This document shows, piece by piece, positions 33,871 through 45,229 of a DNA stretch of 64,000 nt. Source of the stretch: Ancylostoma caninum. Taxonomy: Eukaryota > Nematoda > Chromadorea > Rhabditida > Ancylostomatidae. Location: positions 124,001 to 188,000 of the forward strand of contig JBAJFG010000199.1 of the NCBI GenBank assembly GCA_037903475.1. Reading direction: 5' to 3'. A program made the position numbers and the translations under genes. The notes under the pieces were generated by a model that did not search any database, was not told where the DNA came from, and was given only the letters and a program-made list of their open reading frames with translations. How positions within the stretch are numbered: position 1 is the stretch's first letter; the number at the start of each line of letters is the position of its first letter.

Positions 33871-35529
33871 TGGTGGTAATCAGATCAATTGCTGCTGCGA
33901 TGCCGCCGAGTTTGAGTTCGCTGAAGTGAGTTTGGCAAAAAATTTGTTTTGGCGTCTTTTGTTCCAGAACTAAAAATTCAACAAAAACGTGAATTTCGTT
34001 CAAAACTTGTAAGACATTTGGAAAGGCCATGAATCTGCGGAACCATATACAATTTCAGCGTTGCTAGGGGAGACCGAATCACAAGGCATTACGATGCCTT
34101 ATATGGTGCTAACGAAAATCAGTTGTGAAGTGGCACTGTCCAATTTTTTTAAAGCTTTAATGCATTCTTCGTTTGGTTCTGTTTCTAAATACAGCTTCTC
34201 ATCAGCTGAGTGTTCATTACAAATAATTAATTACTGTTTTTATGGGACTTCTTCAAAAAGAAGCGAGGATATGACTTTCATCCTCCTGTCCGCTCTTTCG
34301 GGAGGCATGTCCCTCAGGACTCCCGCTACCATTAACCCTGAAAGAGCACATATCCGTATAAGTTCCTCCTAAATAGATGTTTAATGCTTACCAAATCGTT
34401 CATACTTATCGCTGGTCAACATACGACTCTTCAGAAGTGTAGCCGTTTCTTGAACGGACTCTAGTCCTGATGCGCAAAAGTTCGAGTAATATTTGAATAT
34501 GTAGGTAACTGCGAACTTGTAGAAAATGCTTGCCTTTTTCCAAAAGGTGTAACCTTCGTTTTTTTGCTTGGAGCTCACTAGGTGGGTTCATATGCTTCTT
34601 TCCTGTCTCTGCTTGAGGCGAAACAGCACTCGTGTCCTCCGAAGAAGATCTTTCCTGCTCTTCCGGTGCAATCTCACACAGTACCCCAGATTCGGAACCG
34701 AAATTTGAGAAACGAGAAACGAGTCCATTGGTCTCTTAAGTTTTTCCACCACTTTTTTATGTCGACAACTAAAATAGTTATGGTATTCGTGGACTATTAT
34801 AGCGACTAAGTGAACTGCCAAATTACTCACGGTCGGTGACGTGACCTTCGTCATGCATGGCCTTCATTACATTGTTCTAAGCCAAAGCTTTTTTTCCATC
34901 TTGTAGTACCCCTCATCATAAGGGTTCCACAAAGACTCTTCCTTCTCTACAGCCCCGATCAGGTCACACTTGAATTTATAGCTCATTTTAATCTACAGTG
35001 GCTCTGAAATATGCGCCAGATTTCCGAAATTCCAAGAAAAAAAACTTGAGTCTTGAGTTGTAATTTGGATTTCGAAAAGCTAGACAAATCATGAGCTTTT
35101 GACGGAGAGGTAGTGGAGCATACACTGTAGAATAACACATGCCCCACTACTCAAGGGGTTTCCCGTGAAGTCCATGAAGTGGAGCAAACCCTCGAATCAT
35201 CTCCGGCCATCTACCCTTCCTCCACATGTTCATGTATCAGTAAGTTTTCCAAACAGAGGAAAAGCCGGAATTTGATGTGAACTTTGATGTGCAAGCTTTT
35301 GGGTACTGTCGGATCAGATGCTCTCCCTCTCCCCGGACTGCCATGAAAGGCAGTGTGTCACCTCATGATGTCTATCAAGATATCAACAGAATTGGCTCCC
35401 ACTCGACGCGCTGGTTCCAATTATGTACTTGGAGTCTGAAAAGACGGTCAAAAACCCTATTTTTAGACATAATTCGATACTGATACTGACGAGTTTCCCT
35501 ACTAGAAAGGAAGATGCGTAACTGAGAAG
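33871..35529. other. Interior of the Harbinger element, no gene recognised
   Basis: AT-rich; short frames on both strands with no motif I recognise. The TGTCCGCTCTTTCGGGAGGC stretch at 34288-34310 is locally GC-rich. Confidence 0.3.
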
Positions 35530-35532
35530 TTA

Positions 35533-35813
35533 GGGGTTTTTACAGTTTTCAACATTGTGCGGCGCGACACGGCGCGAGAAGTAAGCCGCTGCGAGCTCAC
35601 TTCTAGCCTGGCAATGAACTTCCAGTTTGCCGCTTTGCCGGCAGCGACAAGGAATGGCACGAAGCATTCCCTGTCGCAGTCCGCAGGGCTAACTCTCAAA
35701 CTGACGCGCAGCAGCAAAACTGTGAAAGACCCCCCTTGCGGCAGAGCTCGCACTGCGTTGACGCTGCTATGCTTAACCATAGGGCACGGCGCGTCAAAAC
35801 TGTAAAAACCTCT
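35533..35813. mobile_element. Tourist-like MITE (~280 bp) with TTA target duplication
   Basis: The ends are inverted copies of GGTTTTTACAGTTTT followed by GCGCC-type sequence, and TTA stands at both sides (35530-35532, 35814-35816). The interior is GC-rich (GCGGCGCGACACGGCGCG) and has no transposase. Confidence 0.7.
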
Positions 35814-35816
35814 TTA

Positions 35817-37135
35817 TGATTGCACATTGAAATTAACTATTCAGCTGTAGCTACCACTGAATGAACAAACATAGCCGTATCGGAAATCCATGCCATATAC
35901 TCCGTTAGCTTCAGCTGCGGAATGAAAATTCTCGTCAACTAGCCGAGAATTTCAAAATCCTCGACGAAGGAGGTGCACCTGTTCAAAGATCGCATTCAAA
36001 ATTCAGTCGAACATATGGGACCCACTGAGCCCAAAGATGTACGTTAGGTTTTAGGGGAACGTCGATAGCTCCGAAAAGAAACGTTTCGGGTTCATTTGGC
36101 CGAGGATTTTTAAATTCTCTTCCGGTGTACGAGAGAATTCATTCCTCAGCCAAAGCTTTCTGACGGTGCGGCACGTTTTTCCAACACGGAAATACTTGTT
36201 CGATGGAAGATCCTTACTGTTGAGTTCATTTTAATGAGCAATCTTAACTTCTCAGCCCGGCTTTTCCAGCTTCTTAGTAGGGAAACTCCTCCGTTTAAAT
36301 ATCAAAGTACCCCTTAAAAATAGGATTTTTCCTCCCTTTTTCAAAAGTCAAGTGCGCTCTTGGAACCGCCGCGTCGAGCTGGACCGGATTCCATGGATAT
36401 CTCGTTACCTTTCATAAGGTGAGACCCTGCCTTTAAAGGCAAGGTCCGGGCAAAATCTCATCTCCCGAATTTCTATTGGATTCGTAGCCTACGGCAGTGC
36501 CTTGAACGAAAACTATAGGAAAATAACTGAAAAGGTTCCACAGCGAACGCTTCGCATCAACCAGTTTCGGTACGGCGTTTGCGGGCTTGCGGCGCCCATG
36601 CCTTCGAATGACGTTATTCGGCGCGCCCTACAAGCTGTTTATTGTGGCGTCGTAGGACAAAATTCATATTCAAAAGCCCGGTGGTCCGTTTGATGGGGTG
36701 GGGAGGGTTTCACGAAGTGTTCGTTAGGTCGTATGTATTCGAGCGTCATTTGTTCTTCAATATGCACGTGCGCCGCTTTTGTCGACTGGAGCGCGTTTTC
36801 CCACTGCCACCGTAATCCTCGGACGTTTCGTCTCATATATAGCGATAGAGCTTCCATCTAGGTCTCAAACTTGAGATACATGCTACACATATGGTTTGGA
36901 CTCTAGAGAGCAAAAAACCTGGGTGGGCAAGATTTTGACCGGTCCTTGCCCTTAAGCTTCTGTTAACAACCATAAAACTATTGAGCTTGAGAGACTCACC
37001 CTACGCTCTGAAGTTTCGGCAAGAGAATGAACTCCAACCGGTATGTGAGAAAACAGATATGACTGTATACTTATGCACGGAAGTGTAGGCTTGCTTTAAC
37101 TGGTTAAGAGCAACAGGCCGCTCCACTAATCACTA
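35817..37135. other. Interior of the Harbinger element, no gene recognised
   Basis: Short palindromic strings occur (for example CCTGCCTTTAAAGGCAAGG at 36427-36445). No protein motif is seen on either strand. Confidence 0.3.
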
Positions 37136-37980
37136 CCTCAGACACTTTCACCGGTCAGGCCGACAGCAAAACTGAGGTACCGGGCAGGCCCCGGCCATTA
37201 CTTTTTCGACACCGGGCAGGCCCCGTTCATTGGTTTGAATGACGCGGGTGTACCGGTCAGGCCGACAACACAATTGGAATACCGGGTAGGCCCCGGTCAT
37301 ACATGAATGATAGTGTGTTGTGATAACTAAATGATAATCGCTAGTGAGAAGTGGGAACTTAGGGTTCATTTTATCTATCTCTATCGGAGAATCAGCGAGA
37401 ACAGCTTCATCACCACTTCTTGAATTAGCGTAAGTTTTCCATGGCCACTTCATAATTACAGGCGATTCAGCTCGTAGTGACCATCGTGTTGCAATACGCA
37501 CGCGAGCTGATCCAATCCAATGATTTTTGAAGAAAAAAGTGTTTTCATATATAGATTCGATTTTCGTCAAAATCAAGAATCCAGTCGCCGCACTAGTGCG
37601 TGCTCAATTATACCTCTCAGTACAACGTTAAAATGTCCACCTGGAGTGTGAAACGTCAGCTTCGCCGTGACGACACGTGTGGCCCCCCTAATAAGATGGG
37701 AATGCGCACATACTCAGGTAATTGTAACCTCTATCCCGCTGCATTGGAAAAAGCAGAAAAATTATCAGGTTAATCACCTTAGTTAAACAAATGGGAGTTT
37801 TTTTTTGCCTCCAAACGGAACAAATTACAAAAGCTTTCAAACAGCAACATGTAAATTTCTATTGTAATGATTCACACTTATTGTCGAACACTCATTCGCT
37901 GCATCTGTCTTCCTCATTGGCCTTTACGCCTACGTACGTATAGTAGTACCACATTTAAGGATATAGCCAGTCAACTAGCA

Positions 37981-39110
37981 CTAGGACGACTTTTTTCTTT
38001 CCGGAATTATGTCCGCATATTCTGCTAACACGCTCTGCCGGCTACGAGAGATTCTAGCGTCAAATCGAGGAACCTTCATGGAACTTGGAATCTCACCTAT
38101 TCTCACATTTGGTTTGATAATGCAAATGCTGGCTGGTGCCACATTTATTGTAGTCGGAGATACTTCTAAGGATCGTGCGCTGTTCAACGGAACTCAGAAG
38201 TTGTTCCGAGTGGTGATCACCGTTGAACAAGCAATTGTCCAAGGTGATGCCTGATCTTTACAAAGATCCATCGGAAATTGGGGCCGGAATCTCCCTTCTC
38301 ATTGTTGTCCAACTCGTTATCGCTGGTCTTACCGTCCCTCTGCTCCATGAGCTGCTGCAAGGCTTATGGTCTTAGATCTAGAATTTCCCCTGTCATCGCC
38401 ACTAACATCTGTGGAACCATGCTATGGAAAGCGTTTTCACCGGCAACCAGGAACACTGGACTAGGAGCTGGGTTTGAGGGTTCGCCATTGCAGTGTTCCA
38501 CCTTCTTGCCACTCGTACCGACAGAGTCCGTGCTCTCCGCGAACCTTTCTACCGTAACAACCGAACCTGATGAATCTCATGGCTAAGTTAGTTGTTTTCG
38601 GTGTCGCCATCTACTTCCAAGGCATCCATGTTGATCTCCTAATAAGGTCGGCTCGTAACCGTGAACAATACAGCAGCTACCCGATCAAGTTGTTCTACAC
38701 TTGTAACAACCCTATAATTCTCCAGTCGAGCTTGTTTCTATCCTCCTTGTCACCTCGCAAATGCTTGCTGCGTCGTTTGATGGAAACTTCCTCGAAACTC
38801 CGTCAGATGCATCGGGAAGCTACCTCGTTAGGCAAGGATGTAGCCAAGCAATTGAAGGAGCAGCAAATGGTGATGCATGGACGCCGAGATAAGTCTGTGA
38901 CCCACGAGCTCAACCTACACATCCAGACCGCAGCCACTTTCCGTGGTCTCTGCATCGGTGCACGGTCCTTGATAGCAGAGTTCATGGAAGCGATGGGAAT
39001 TGGAACGGGTATCCTTCTTGCTGTAACGATTGTCTGTTAGTACTCTGAGGTCTTTGTTTAAGAGCAACACGAGATGGGAGGCGACAGCCATGTTCTTCTA
39101 AATTGTTTAT
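37981..39110 (+). pseudogene. Processed pseudogene of SEC61 alpha (translocon channel subunit)
   Basis: Sec61-alpha is the pore subunit of the ER protein translocon. Here an intronless copy shows [76 protein letters not shown] and [19 protein letters not shown]. After a deletion come [39 protein letters not shown] and [10 protein letters not shown], all in the order of the real protein. Frameshifts at about 38250, 38350 and 38570 and the missing segment around 38755-38800 show it is dead. The N-terminal third of the protein is absent. A 3' UTR-like tail with AATAAA at about 39173 follows. The lack of introns points to LINE-mediated retroposition of a host mRNA. Confidence 0.88.
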
Positions 39111-39585
39111 ATTCCTCGGTCGTCTCCAATTTATTTCCTTCACGTATCTATTGTTGTCTTTTCTAGTATTTGAAATAAATACTACATTAATTCGATCCCC
39201 TACTTTTAGCAGCATATTTTGTGTGTTATGACTGTTGGTTTTTGAAATGTGCAGAAAGAAGCATTTCAAATCAATATAGCGCGTTCTGATAGTGTCTTGT
39301 AGTTTCATGTGCGAATGAATATAACTGAGAGAAAAAAACGCGAACCTGCAAATTTCGTTGATTCTTGAATTTCAAGAACTTGGCGTTTGCAAATTTGTCA
39401 TGAACTCTCTACAAGTTCGTTTTTTTGTATAGAAGGCGTGAGAGTGTCTTCATATTTCCACATCACCTTCGAGCACACTCTACATACGTAGATGAGAGCG
39501 TACTCTCATAGTTTCTGGTGAACCATGTTGGTCTGAAGGCGGCTACAAATTCCTTACAGATTTTAGTCGAAACTAACTGTTTCAG

Positions 39586-42265
39586 CTGAATTCGAAGCGA
39601 GACTGGAGCGTATGGCACGAAAAATAGCAAACAGCAAAAACGGTGACCAGCGTGACCCAACTAATGAGCGACATGATTCGGCTAGTAAACATCGTGATCC
39701 GGCTATACCAGAAAATGTACTCAATGCATCAGGTACATTCATGTTACCTAGCTTCTCTTGCCTTTTCTTCCTGGTATAGCTCCCAAAAGTAGACTTCAAA
39801 GCAAATTTCTGCGCACAAAAGGTTGGGGAGGACCATTCTTGGATAAAGAACTGAAACAATGTAGAGTTGTGATTTCAGACTCGCAGCGTTCTTATGTCAA
39901 TGTGGAAGTTGAAGGTCAGGAAACTGATTGGAGAGCACTTACGACCACGGGCATACCTAACGGCTTTGAAATCTCAAACCTGGAGGAAACCCGAGGAATG
40001 TGTGAGCCTTTTTGCAATTATTTGAAACCTGAAAAGTAACTATACAAAGAAATCTGACAGGCTCGAACTGCCATCTCGGCTAATTTTATAGAAAAGCCAA
40101 CAGGCTTTGATACCTTCATACGCTATAAAGTGGGGTAGGGCAGCCACTTGAGGTATGAGCAAAAGCTTCACACATGCAATTTGCTTATAAAATCAACAAG
40201 AGAAGGAAGACTAATCATTATCTGAGCTCAAATACGAACTCCTTCTTATGAATAGCGTATATTCTACCAGTCTGGCGGCAATGCCAACGTCGGTCTTCCA
40301 GTCTTCTCGTGATCCTAGCCTTGCTTGCAAATTCCTAATCACGCAAATACACTTGAAGCTATTTTCCAATGCACTGATACTGCCTATTGTTTTTGTCACA
40401 TTTCTTCCACACCTATGCACCCGTTAGGACCAGCCACTCCCAACTCACGGGAATATATTCCAAATAACTTTAGTACCTGTGAAAAATTCAGTGTAACGAA
40501 TGGAGTGAGAAAATTCAGCTGAAATTTTCTTCACTTTCAACGAAGCGGTTTATCATGTGAAATTTGAATTCCTCTCAGCGTGTAGTCTTTCGCATAACTT
40601 CATAGACCTTCTTTTGTAGGACTTTGTGGAATCGGCGGTAGCCGCAAGTGTGAAGACATTTGATTATGCTGGATTTGATAATCTTCCAGTCAGAACATTT
40701 CCGGAGCTTGTTCATTCACAGATTCTCAATAACTACGCCAGCCGCCTCAGGGTAAGAGGATGTGTTATGAAATTTTCCAGAAAATGATGCGCCAGATGTA
40801 TGTAAGATCTACTCAGGATGACATGCGTGATGCCAGAGTAACGAAAATGGAGAGTTCGAAATAAAAGTGATTGGTGAGGATTGCTCAAATCAGGATGGGT
40901 CTTCCTCATCAGTAGATATTGAGAACCTCTTCAAGAAGTCTAATTGGAAGGTGGAATTTCCGTCTCCGTTTCTGAGTGTAAGTACGCAAAATACGCCATT
41001 AGCTTCCGTTTGAAGGCGAAAGCTACTCCACCTGCTTACCACTGAAATTCAACGTTCCGAATATAGGTGGATCTGGAAGATTTAGTAAGCATGTGGCAGC
41101 CGCGACCGAAAGACCGCCCACTTCAACAGGTGACAGCCCTCTTCCACTACATACTTATGAGGGTATGTAATGCTAGATTATTCCTAGAAAAGAAAGAAAA
41201 TATTGGGCAAAGTTTTGAATGTTAATATTGGCTATAGATAACCGAACCGCCTTCAAAGATCCAAGACTACTCATTGAGGTTGAATGGAAGATCGGGAAAA
41301 AAAGATCTTGAAAACTTACCTATGGTAGTGCAGCGAAACTAATTGGTATCTTTATTTGAATTTTGTCGATTTTACGCGATCAATTTAAATTCGCAAACAT
41401 AGACTTTGCGGAGGATATGCTCGGATTGGGACACCCGATGATAAAGAACAAAAGCGATCCAGATAAAAATTCGAGGTAGAGATTTCAGAATGTTAAATAT
41501 ACTATTCAATCTCATCCAATTCTAGTTTTTTTGTCGATTGATGTTTAAACCACATTGCCTTGTTGACTATGGCGAACGAATTATTAGGGGTATTCCTTAT
41601 GAAAGTCTTAAAGCTAGATTGGAACATTGTCCCTTGCGGTTCATGCTTATAAATCATAAACAGATAATGATCATAGACATCATCAAAACTTTCCAGAAGT
41701 TACAAGTAAATGCTTATGAATACCTTCTGAAGACCCCTACCATTCTAATAAGTAAATGGTCATGAACAATTACTGGACATCAGTAGTTCTTGCACAGTAA
41801 AATAGAAGTTAAAGAACAACTATAACTTCTGAACTTTTAATTTTTGTCATACCATGCATTGGTTTTTCTAACAAAAAGACGCTTCCAGCTTTTTTTTTTG
41901 AAAATGGGAGATAACGATGAAGAGAGGCTCCTCTGCCTCGAGGCTAAACGCAAAGAACAAGTTCTCTGCCGCCCCAAATTATACCGATCGCTGCAGAAGG
42001 CCCTGTAAGTGTACGCTGTCTGTTTCCAAGACTTGAAGAAAGCATAAATTTTCAGAAGAGATATAAGAGCCTATCAATATGAAGACAATGCCGAAGCTAG
42101 AATATTCAACTGGATACCAAATGATGTGGGGACATTTAGATCAGTCTGAATCACTGTTTTTCTTCGATAACTTATTTTCAGCGCAAAGCTAAAGTACCAC
42201 GTGCTGAACATCGCACAACATTGGTGGAGAAAGAAGACACCGTTGTCTACGAAGAGCTGCGATAT
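39586..42265 (+). CDS. Unrecognised multi-exon gene inside the Harbinger/nested element
   Basis: A series of open segments with nematode-type splice sites in matching phases: 39586-39731 joins 39780-40004 across a 48-base intron (G|CT, phase 1). Further segments are at 40617-40740, about 40790-40979, 41068-41131, 41239-41345, 41404-41480 and 41526-41700. Then 41896-42006, 42057-42124 and 42181-42265 join in phase. Residue runs such as KGWGGPFLDKELKQCRVVI, FEIKVIGEDCSNQDGSS, GERIIRGIPYESLKARLEH and RAYQYEDNAEARIFNWIP look like real protein, charged and soluble. No signal peptide, membrane segment or DDE motif is seen. The repeat at 40131-40520 sits in one intron. It may be host-derived cargo or the element's own second protein. 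Middle exon joins are uncertain. Confidence 0.45.
40131..40520 (+). repeat. Hairpin-headed repeat, copy 3 (no minisatellite)
   Basis: About 390 bp matching 2525-2910: the AAGTGGGGTAGGGCAGCCAC block, CTCCTTCTTATGA, TTGCAAATTCCTAATCACGC and the terminal CTTTAGTACCTGTGA region. The hairpin is cut off at its 3' half and the minisatellite is absent. It lies in an intron of the unknown gene. Confidence 0.75.
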
Positions 42266-42344
42266 GTCAGTTTATTCAACGATTATTTTCCAAACGTTTG
42301 CTTGTATTTTGCACTTTTGACCACGATGTACAATATCCGCTACA

Positions 42345-42898
42345 GCAACGGACCCGTCCGGCAGCGATTTCCCCATTAGGGGGCGCCCGGCGCAGTAGTG
42401 GACCCGTCCGGCAGCGATTTCCCCATTAGGGCGCGCCCGGCCAGCGATTTCCCCATTAGGGGGCGCCCGGCGCTGTAGTGGACCCGTCCGGCAGCGATTT
42501 CCCATTAGGGGGCGGTCGGCGCAGTAGTGGACCCGTCCGGCAGCGATTTCCCCATTAGGGGGCGCCCGGCGCAGTAGTGGACCCGTCCGGCAGCGATTTC
42601 CCCATTAGGGGGCGCCCGGCGCTGTAGTGGACCCGTCCGGCAGCGATTTCCCCATTAGGGGGCGCCCGGCGCTGTAGTGGACCCGTCCGGCCAGCGATTT
42701 CCCCATTAGGGGGCGCCCGGCGCTGTAGGTGACCCGTCCGGCAGCGATTTCCCCATTAGGGGGCGCCCGGCCAGCGATTTCCCCATTAGGGGGCGCCCGG
42801 CGCAGTAGTGGACCCGTCCGGCAGCGATTTCCCCGTTAGGGGGCGCCCGGCCAGCGATTTCCCCATTAGGGGGCGCCCGGCGCAGTAGTGGACCCGTA
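42345..42898 (+). repeat. ~50 bp GC-rich minisatellite (about 11 units)
   Basis: Units carry GTGGACCCGTCCGGCAGCGA, then TTTCCCCATTAGGGGGCGCC and CGGCGCAGTA. Several units contain an extra CCGGCCAGCGATTTCCCC half-unit, giving a higher-order pattern. Within each unit CCCCATTAGGGG is palindromic. It starts just after the last exon of the unknown gene. Confidence 0.9.
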
Positions 42899-43025
42899 AT
42901 CTGTCCAGAATCTTTCAATTTTTTATTAAATTGTCGTGTTTAGGTACGCTTTCGATCGTTTCGTGCTGCAGAAAGAGGATGTCGAAACTGATGACCACTG
43001 CACGCTGCATGATCTATAACTTTTT

Positions 43026-43231
43026 TTGTTATTAGTCGATCGTTTCTTGAATCTGTACAGTTTTTGTCTTTTGTTTGCCTTCAGTGTTTTTTCGATGATG
43101 ATATGGCCATTTTTGTTGCACTATATGTACAGAAAGGTGGCAATAATAAACGTAATTGCTTTAAAAGTGATGTTTTGGTGTTATTTTTGCTTAAAACTCT
43201 GTTTTAGTTCATGGAGAAGGGTTCCCCGCAA
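43026..43231. other. AT-rich stretch between minisatellite and terminal cluster
   Basis: A hydrophobic 101-codon frame is open here, but it is T-rich and runs into the terminal repeat cluster; no gene is supported. Confidence 0.3.
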
Positions 43232-43487
43232 TCCCTTGAACGGCTTACCGGGCAGGCCGACGTTACATTTCAGGCAGGCCGCGGACACACACCGGTCAGG
43301 CCGCATTCATAACACCGGCCAGGCCGACTAAGGTGCTTCGGCCTTCCCGGTACTTGCATGCGGCTAACCCGGTTAAAGTGCCTGAGACAGCGTTAGAATT
43401 TCCGACGGGATGAGCGTATTTTTGCTCGCCGAAAAAACACCGTCGGTAACGACCGATTTCTCACCGCCTAGTATGAACGCAGTCTAA

Positions 43488-44646
43488 GGAGGGTTTCCAT
43501 TATTGCCTTGCGATGGACCTCCAGTTTCTCACTCATTAAGTGTATCAACATGTCATCCGACAGGCCTATTCTGCCATTTTTCATTGCAAAAGAGGTTACG
43601 AAATCGGAAAACCCTTTACCCCCGGGATTGCTAAAGTTTTTAACGTCCGGAAGTGCCATTGCAGCTGAGGTAGCACCTACTCCGTAGTCTACTTTTGAAT
43701 TATTCTCGTCCTTAGATAACAACCAACTTGGGGGCAGGTTGTTCCTGACTGGAGTGGGCCGATTCTGTGCCATCGGTTGCAGTCTCGCCTTCGCTCTGCA
43801 AGTGAAGATTTTGCGTCCTCAGTCTGCATTCTGCTGAGCTACCAGCTACAATGTGTGGAAATTCACCTTCTGCCGCTTGCACCGCATCGAGTGCAAGCTG
43901 AGATAGCTGACTGTCTTTGTCGATGTTTCTTTGCTGTGGCATTTGGAATGCGTTTCGGAGTCTCTTGTCTGGACGTGGATGGAACGCTTTCGTTCTTCGG
44001 CGCGGAAGCATTGCGACCACTATTTTCTTGACCATTCGTCTGAAAAAAAAACAAGATTATTCTTTATGGAAGGACATTTTTGACTTTGTTCCCTGCCTTC
44101 AACTCATTTAGTTCACTCCATCGTGCTTTCTAGAACTTCGGTAGAATCCACTTTCAGCAATTTGGACAATGCGCGCATACACATATCATAATGATTTGCT
44201 TGTGCTAAGATTTCGCCGAGCTCGCCATTGCACAATGTATTAGCCGTTTTAGTCACTCAGTAGTTCGTGGCCGTTTTGCCAAGCCTGGAAAGTTCTGCCT
44301 TGATGCTTTCGCAGAATGGATTCATTTGATCACGGCAGAGGTCCTCTATGTCTTGAACTGGGTCAGCGCCTTCTGTTCCCAGTTCAGATATCAGCTGGTT
44401 TGTGGAGCTACTCAGCGAAACTAGCACATCAGAAACTCTCTGATTTGCTAGTATTAGCTGTCTGGCGTTTGCTTCTGCCATCTCTTGAATTTGAGATGAC
44501 AACGCTACGATTTGCTGCTGCAGCTGCTCGATTCGATTGTCGTTCGACTCCTCCTCCGCCGGAATTTGGCTCAACGCTTGTTCCATTTCATCGACCATAT
44601 CTGAAACAAGGTGTGTTTGATCAAATTTCAGGCTAGCCCGCTTCAC
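43488..44646 (-). pseudogene. Ty3/gypsy-type gag N-terminal part (right part of a split element)
   Basis: Starts at the ATG at 44646 with a coiled-coil-like leader (DNRIEQLQQQIVALSSQIQE), then frames rich in Ser, Gln and Pro. The capsid part follows: [20 protein letters not shown] and [20 protein letters not shown], similar in order and spacing to the gag at 58717-60384 (DPQGKGFSEFIMRF, LRNEMLVHLL). A stop after the leader and a frame change near 43770 break it. It ends at the Harbinger insertion and resumes at 31780. Confidence 0.8.
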
Positions 44647-44809
44647 TTTTGAGTTCTGGGCTTTTTGTCCTGTGCGCGATTATTCCACACAATCCCCATG
44701 ATATGATCTTAGTCGATTACTACACCGTATCGATCTTTCAGCACTGCCAACGGCAGAGTCGTGATTGGGACTGTTTTATAGCTTTTTCTTTCCTCGGGTA
44801 CTCCTCTAA

Positions 44810-44907
44810 AATTCGCACAGAGTTTCCCCTATACAAGCTTTTTCCCTCCATCCGCACTGTGCGGATAGAGGGGAAAAGCTTGTATAGGGGGAAACTCTGC
44901 GCGAATT
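44810..44907. repeat. 98 bp hairpin palindrome
   Basis: Arms of about 46 bp, starting AATTCGCACAGAGTTTCCCC on the left and mirrored on the right, meet at GCACTGTGC with a few mismatches. It lies just upstream of the - strand gag, in the presumed leader. Confidence 0.85.
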
Positions 44908-45184
44908 CTGCGGCGTCTCGCTGACACGAAACTGCGGAACTGGCTTGTCCAGCAGTTTGCTAGGCTCGTGGCTCTGTGGCCTAAAGTAAACGAAGCCTTA
45001 GGGGTAACCTAAGACTCGTTTCAAACTTACCTGTTTAAGCCGTTAGCCGTCTGGCTTCTTCGGCCAACACATTGAGACTGTGTAGACGTCCCAGATGACG
45101 GCTCACCTTCGGCTGTGTTAAGGCGACGTTCCGCAAGTGGTTTATCCGAAGCGTGCAAATCCGTCTAATGAATTACGAAATACA

Positions 45185-45205
45185 GGCGCAGCCCTTTTAT
45201 AGGCG
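45185..45205 (-). promoter_or_regulatory. TATA-type promoter in a putative 5' LTR
   Basis: On the - strand CCTATAAAAGGGC lies about 550 bp before the gag start at 44646. The LTRs at 57019 and 60935 carry CTATAAAAGGGCC in a similar GC-rich setting, so this is probably the LTR promoter of the split element. The LTR ends could not be defined. Confidence 0.4.
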
Positions 45206-45229
45206 CGCGAGAGCACCATAGAAGCGAGA

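Larger units (their letters stand above)
37136..43396. mobile_element. Candidate nested TIR element with clustered GGTCAGGCCG motifs at both ends
   Basis: The left end at 37136 reads CTCAGACACTTTCACCGG and the right end, reversed from 43396, reads CTCAGGCACTTTAACCGG. Just inside each end lies a cluster of ACCGGTCAGGCCGAC and ACCGGGCAGGCC copies (37150-37290 and 43237-43335). The flanking AC/AC dinucleotide is compatible with a 2 bp target duplication but is weak evidence. Inside are the SEC61A retrocopy, the unknown multi-exon gene, a hairpin-repeat copy and a minisatellite. Superfamily is not assigned. Confidence 0.5.
31784..43484 (+). mobile_element. 11.7 kb PIF/Harbinger-type transposon with cargo, inserted in a gag gene
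   Basis: The inverted termini are GACTGCGTTCATACT at 31784 and its reverse complement ending at 43484, each followed inwards by CGGTGAG-like sequence. The flanking trinucleotides are TTA/TAA, matching the TWA target site of PIF/Harbinger with one base changed. Collapsing the flanks to one copy brings the two gag halves into one frame. Inside are a Harbinger-type transposase relic (32319-33870), a small Tourist-like MITE, a nested TIR element, a SEC61-alpha retrocopy, an unrecognised multi-exon gene and a minisatellite. Typical Harbinger elements are 3-5 kb, so most of this length is nested or captured sequence. Confidence 0.75.

Noticed and set aside
42345..42898. Possible CRISPR-like array
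   Set aside because: The units are contiguous, without unique spacers, and the genome is eukaryotic; it is a minisatellite.
43026..43331. Hydrophobic 101-codon frame resembling a membrane protein
   Set aside because: T-rich DNA gives Phe/Leu-rich frames by chance; it runs into the terminal repeat cluster and lacks any homologous motif.
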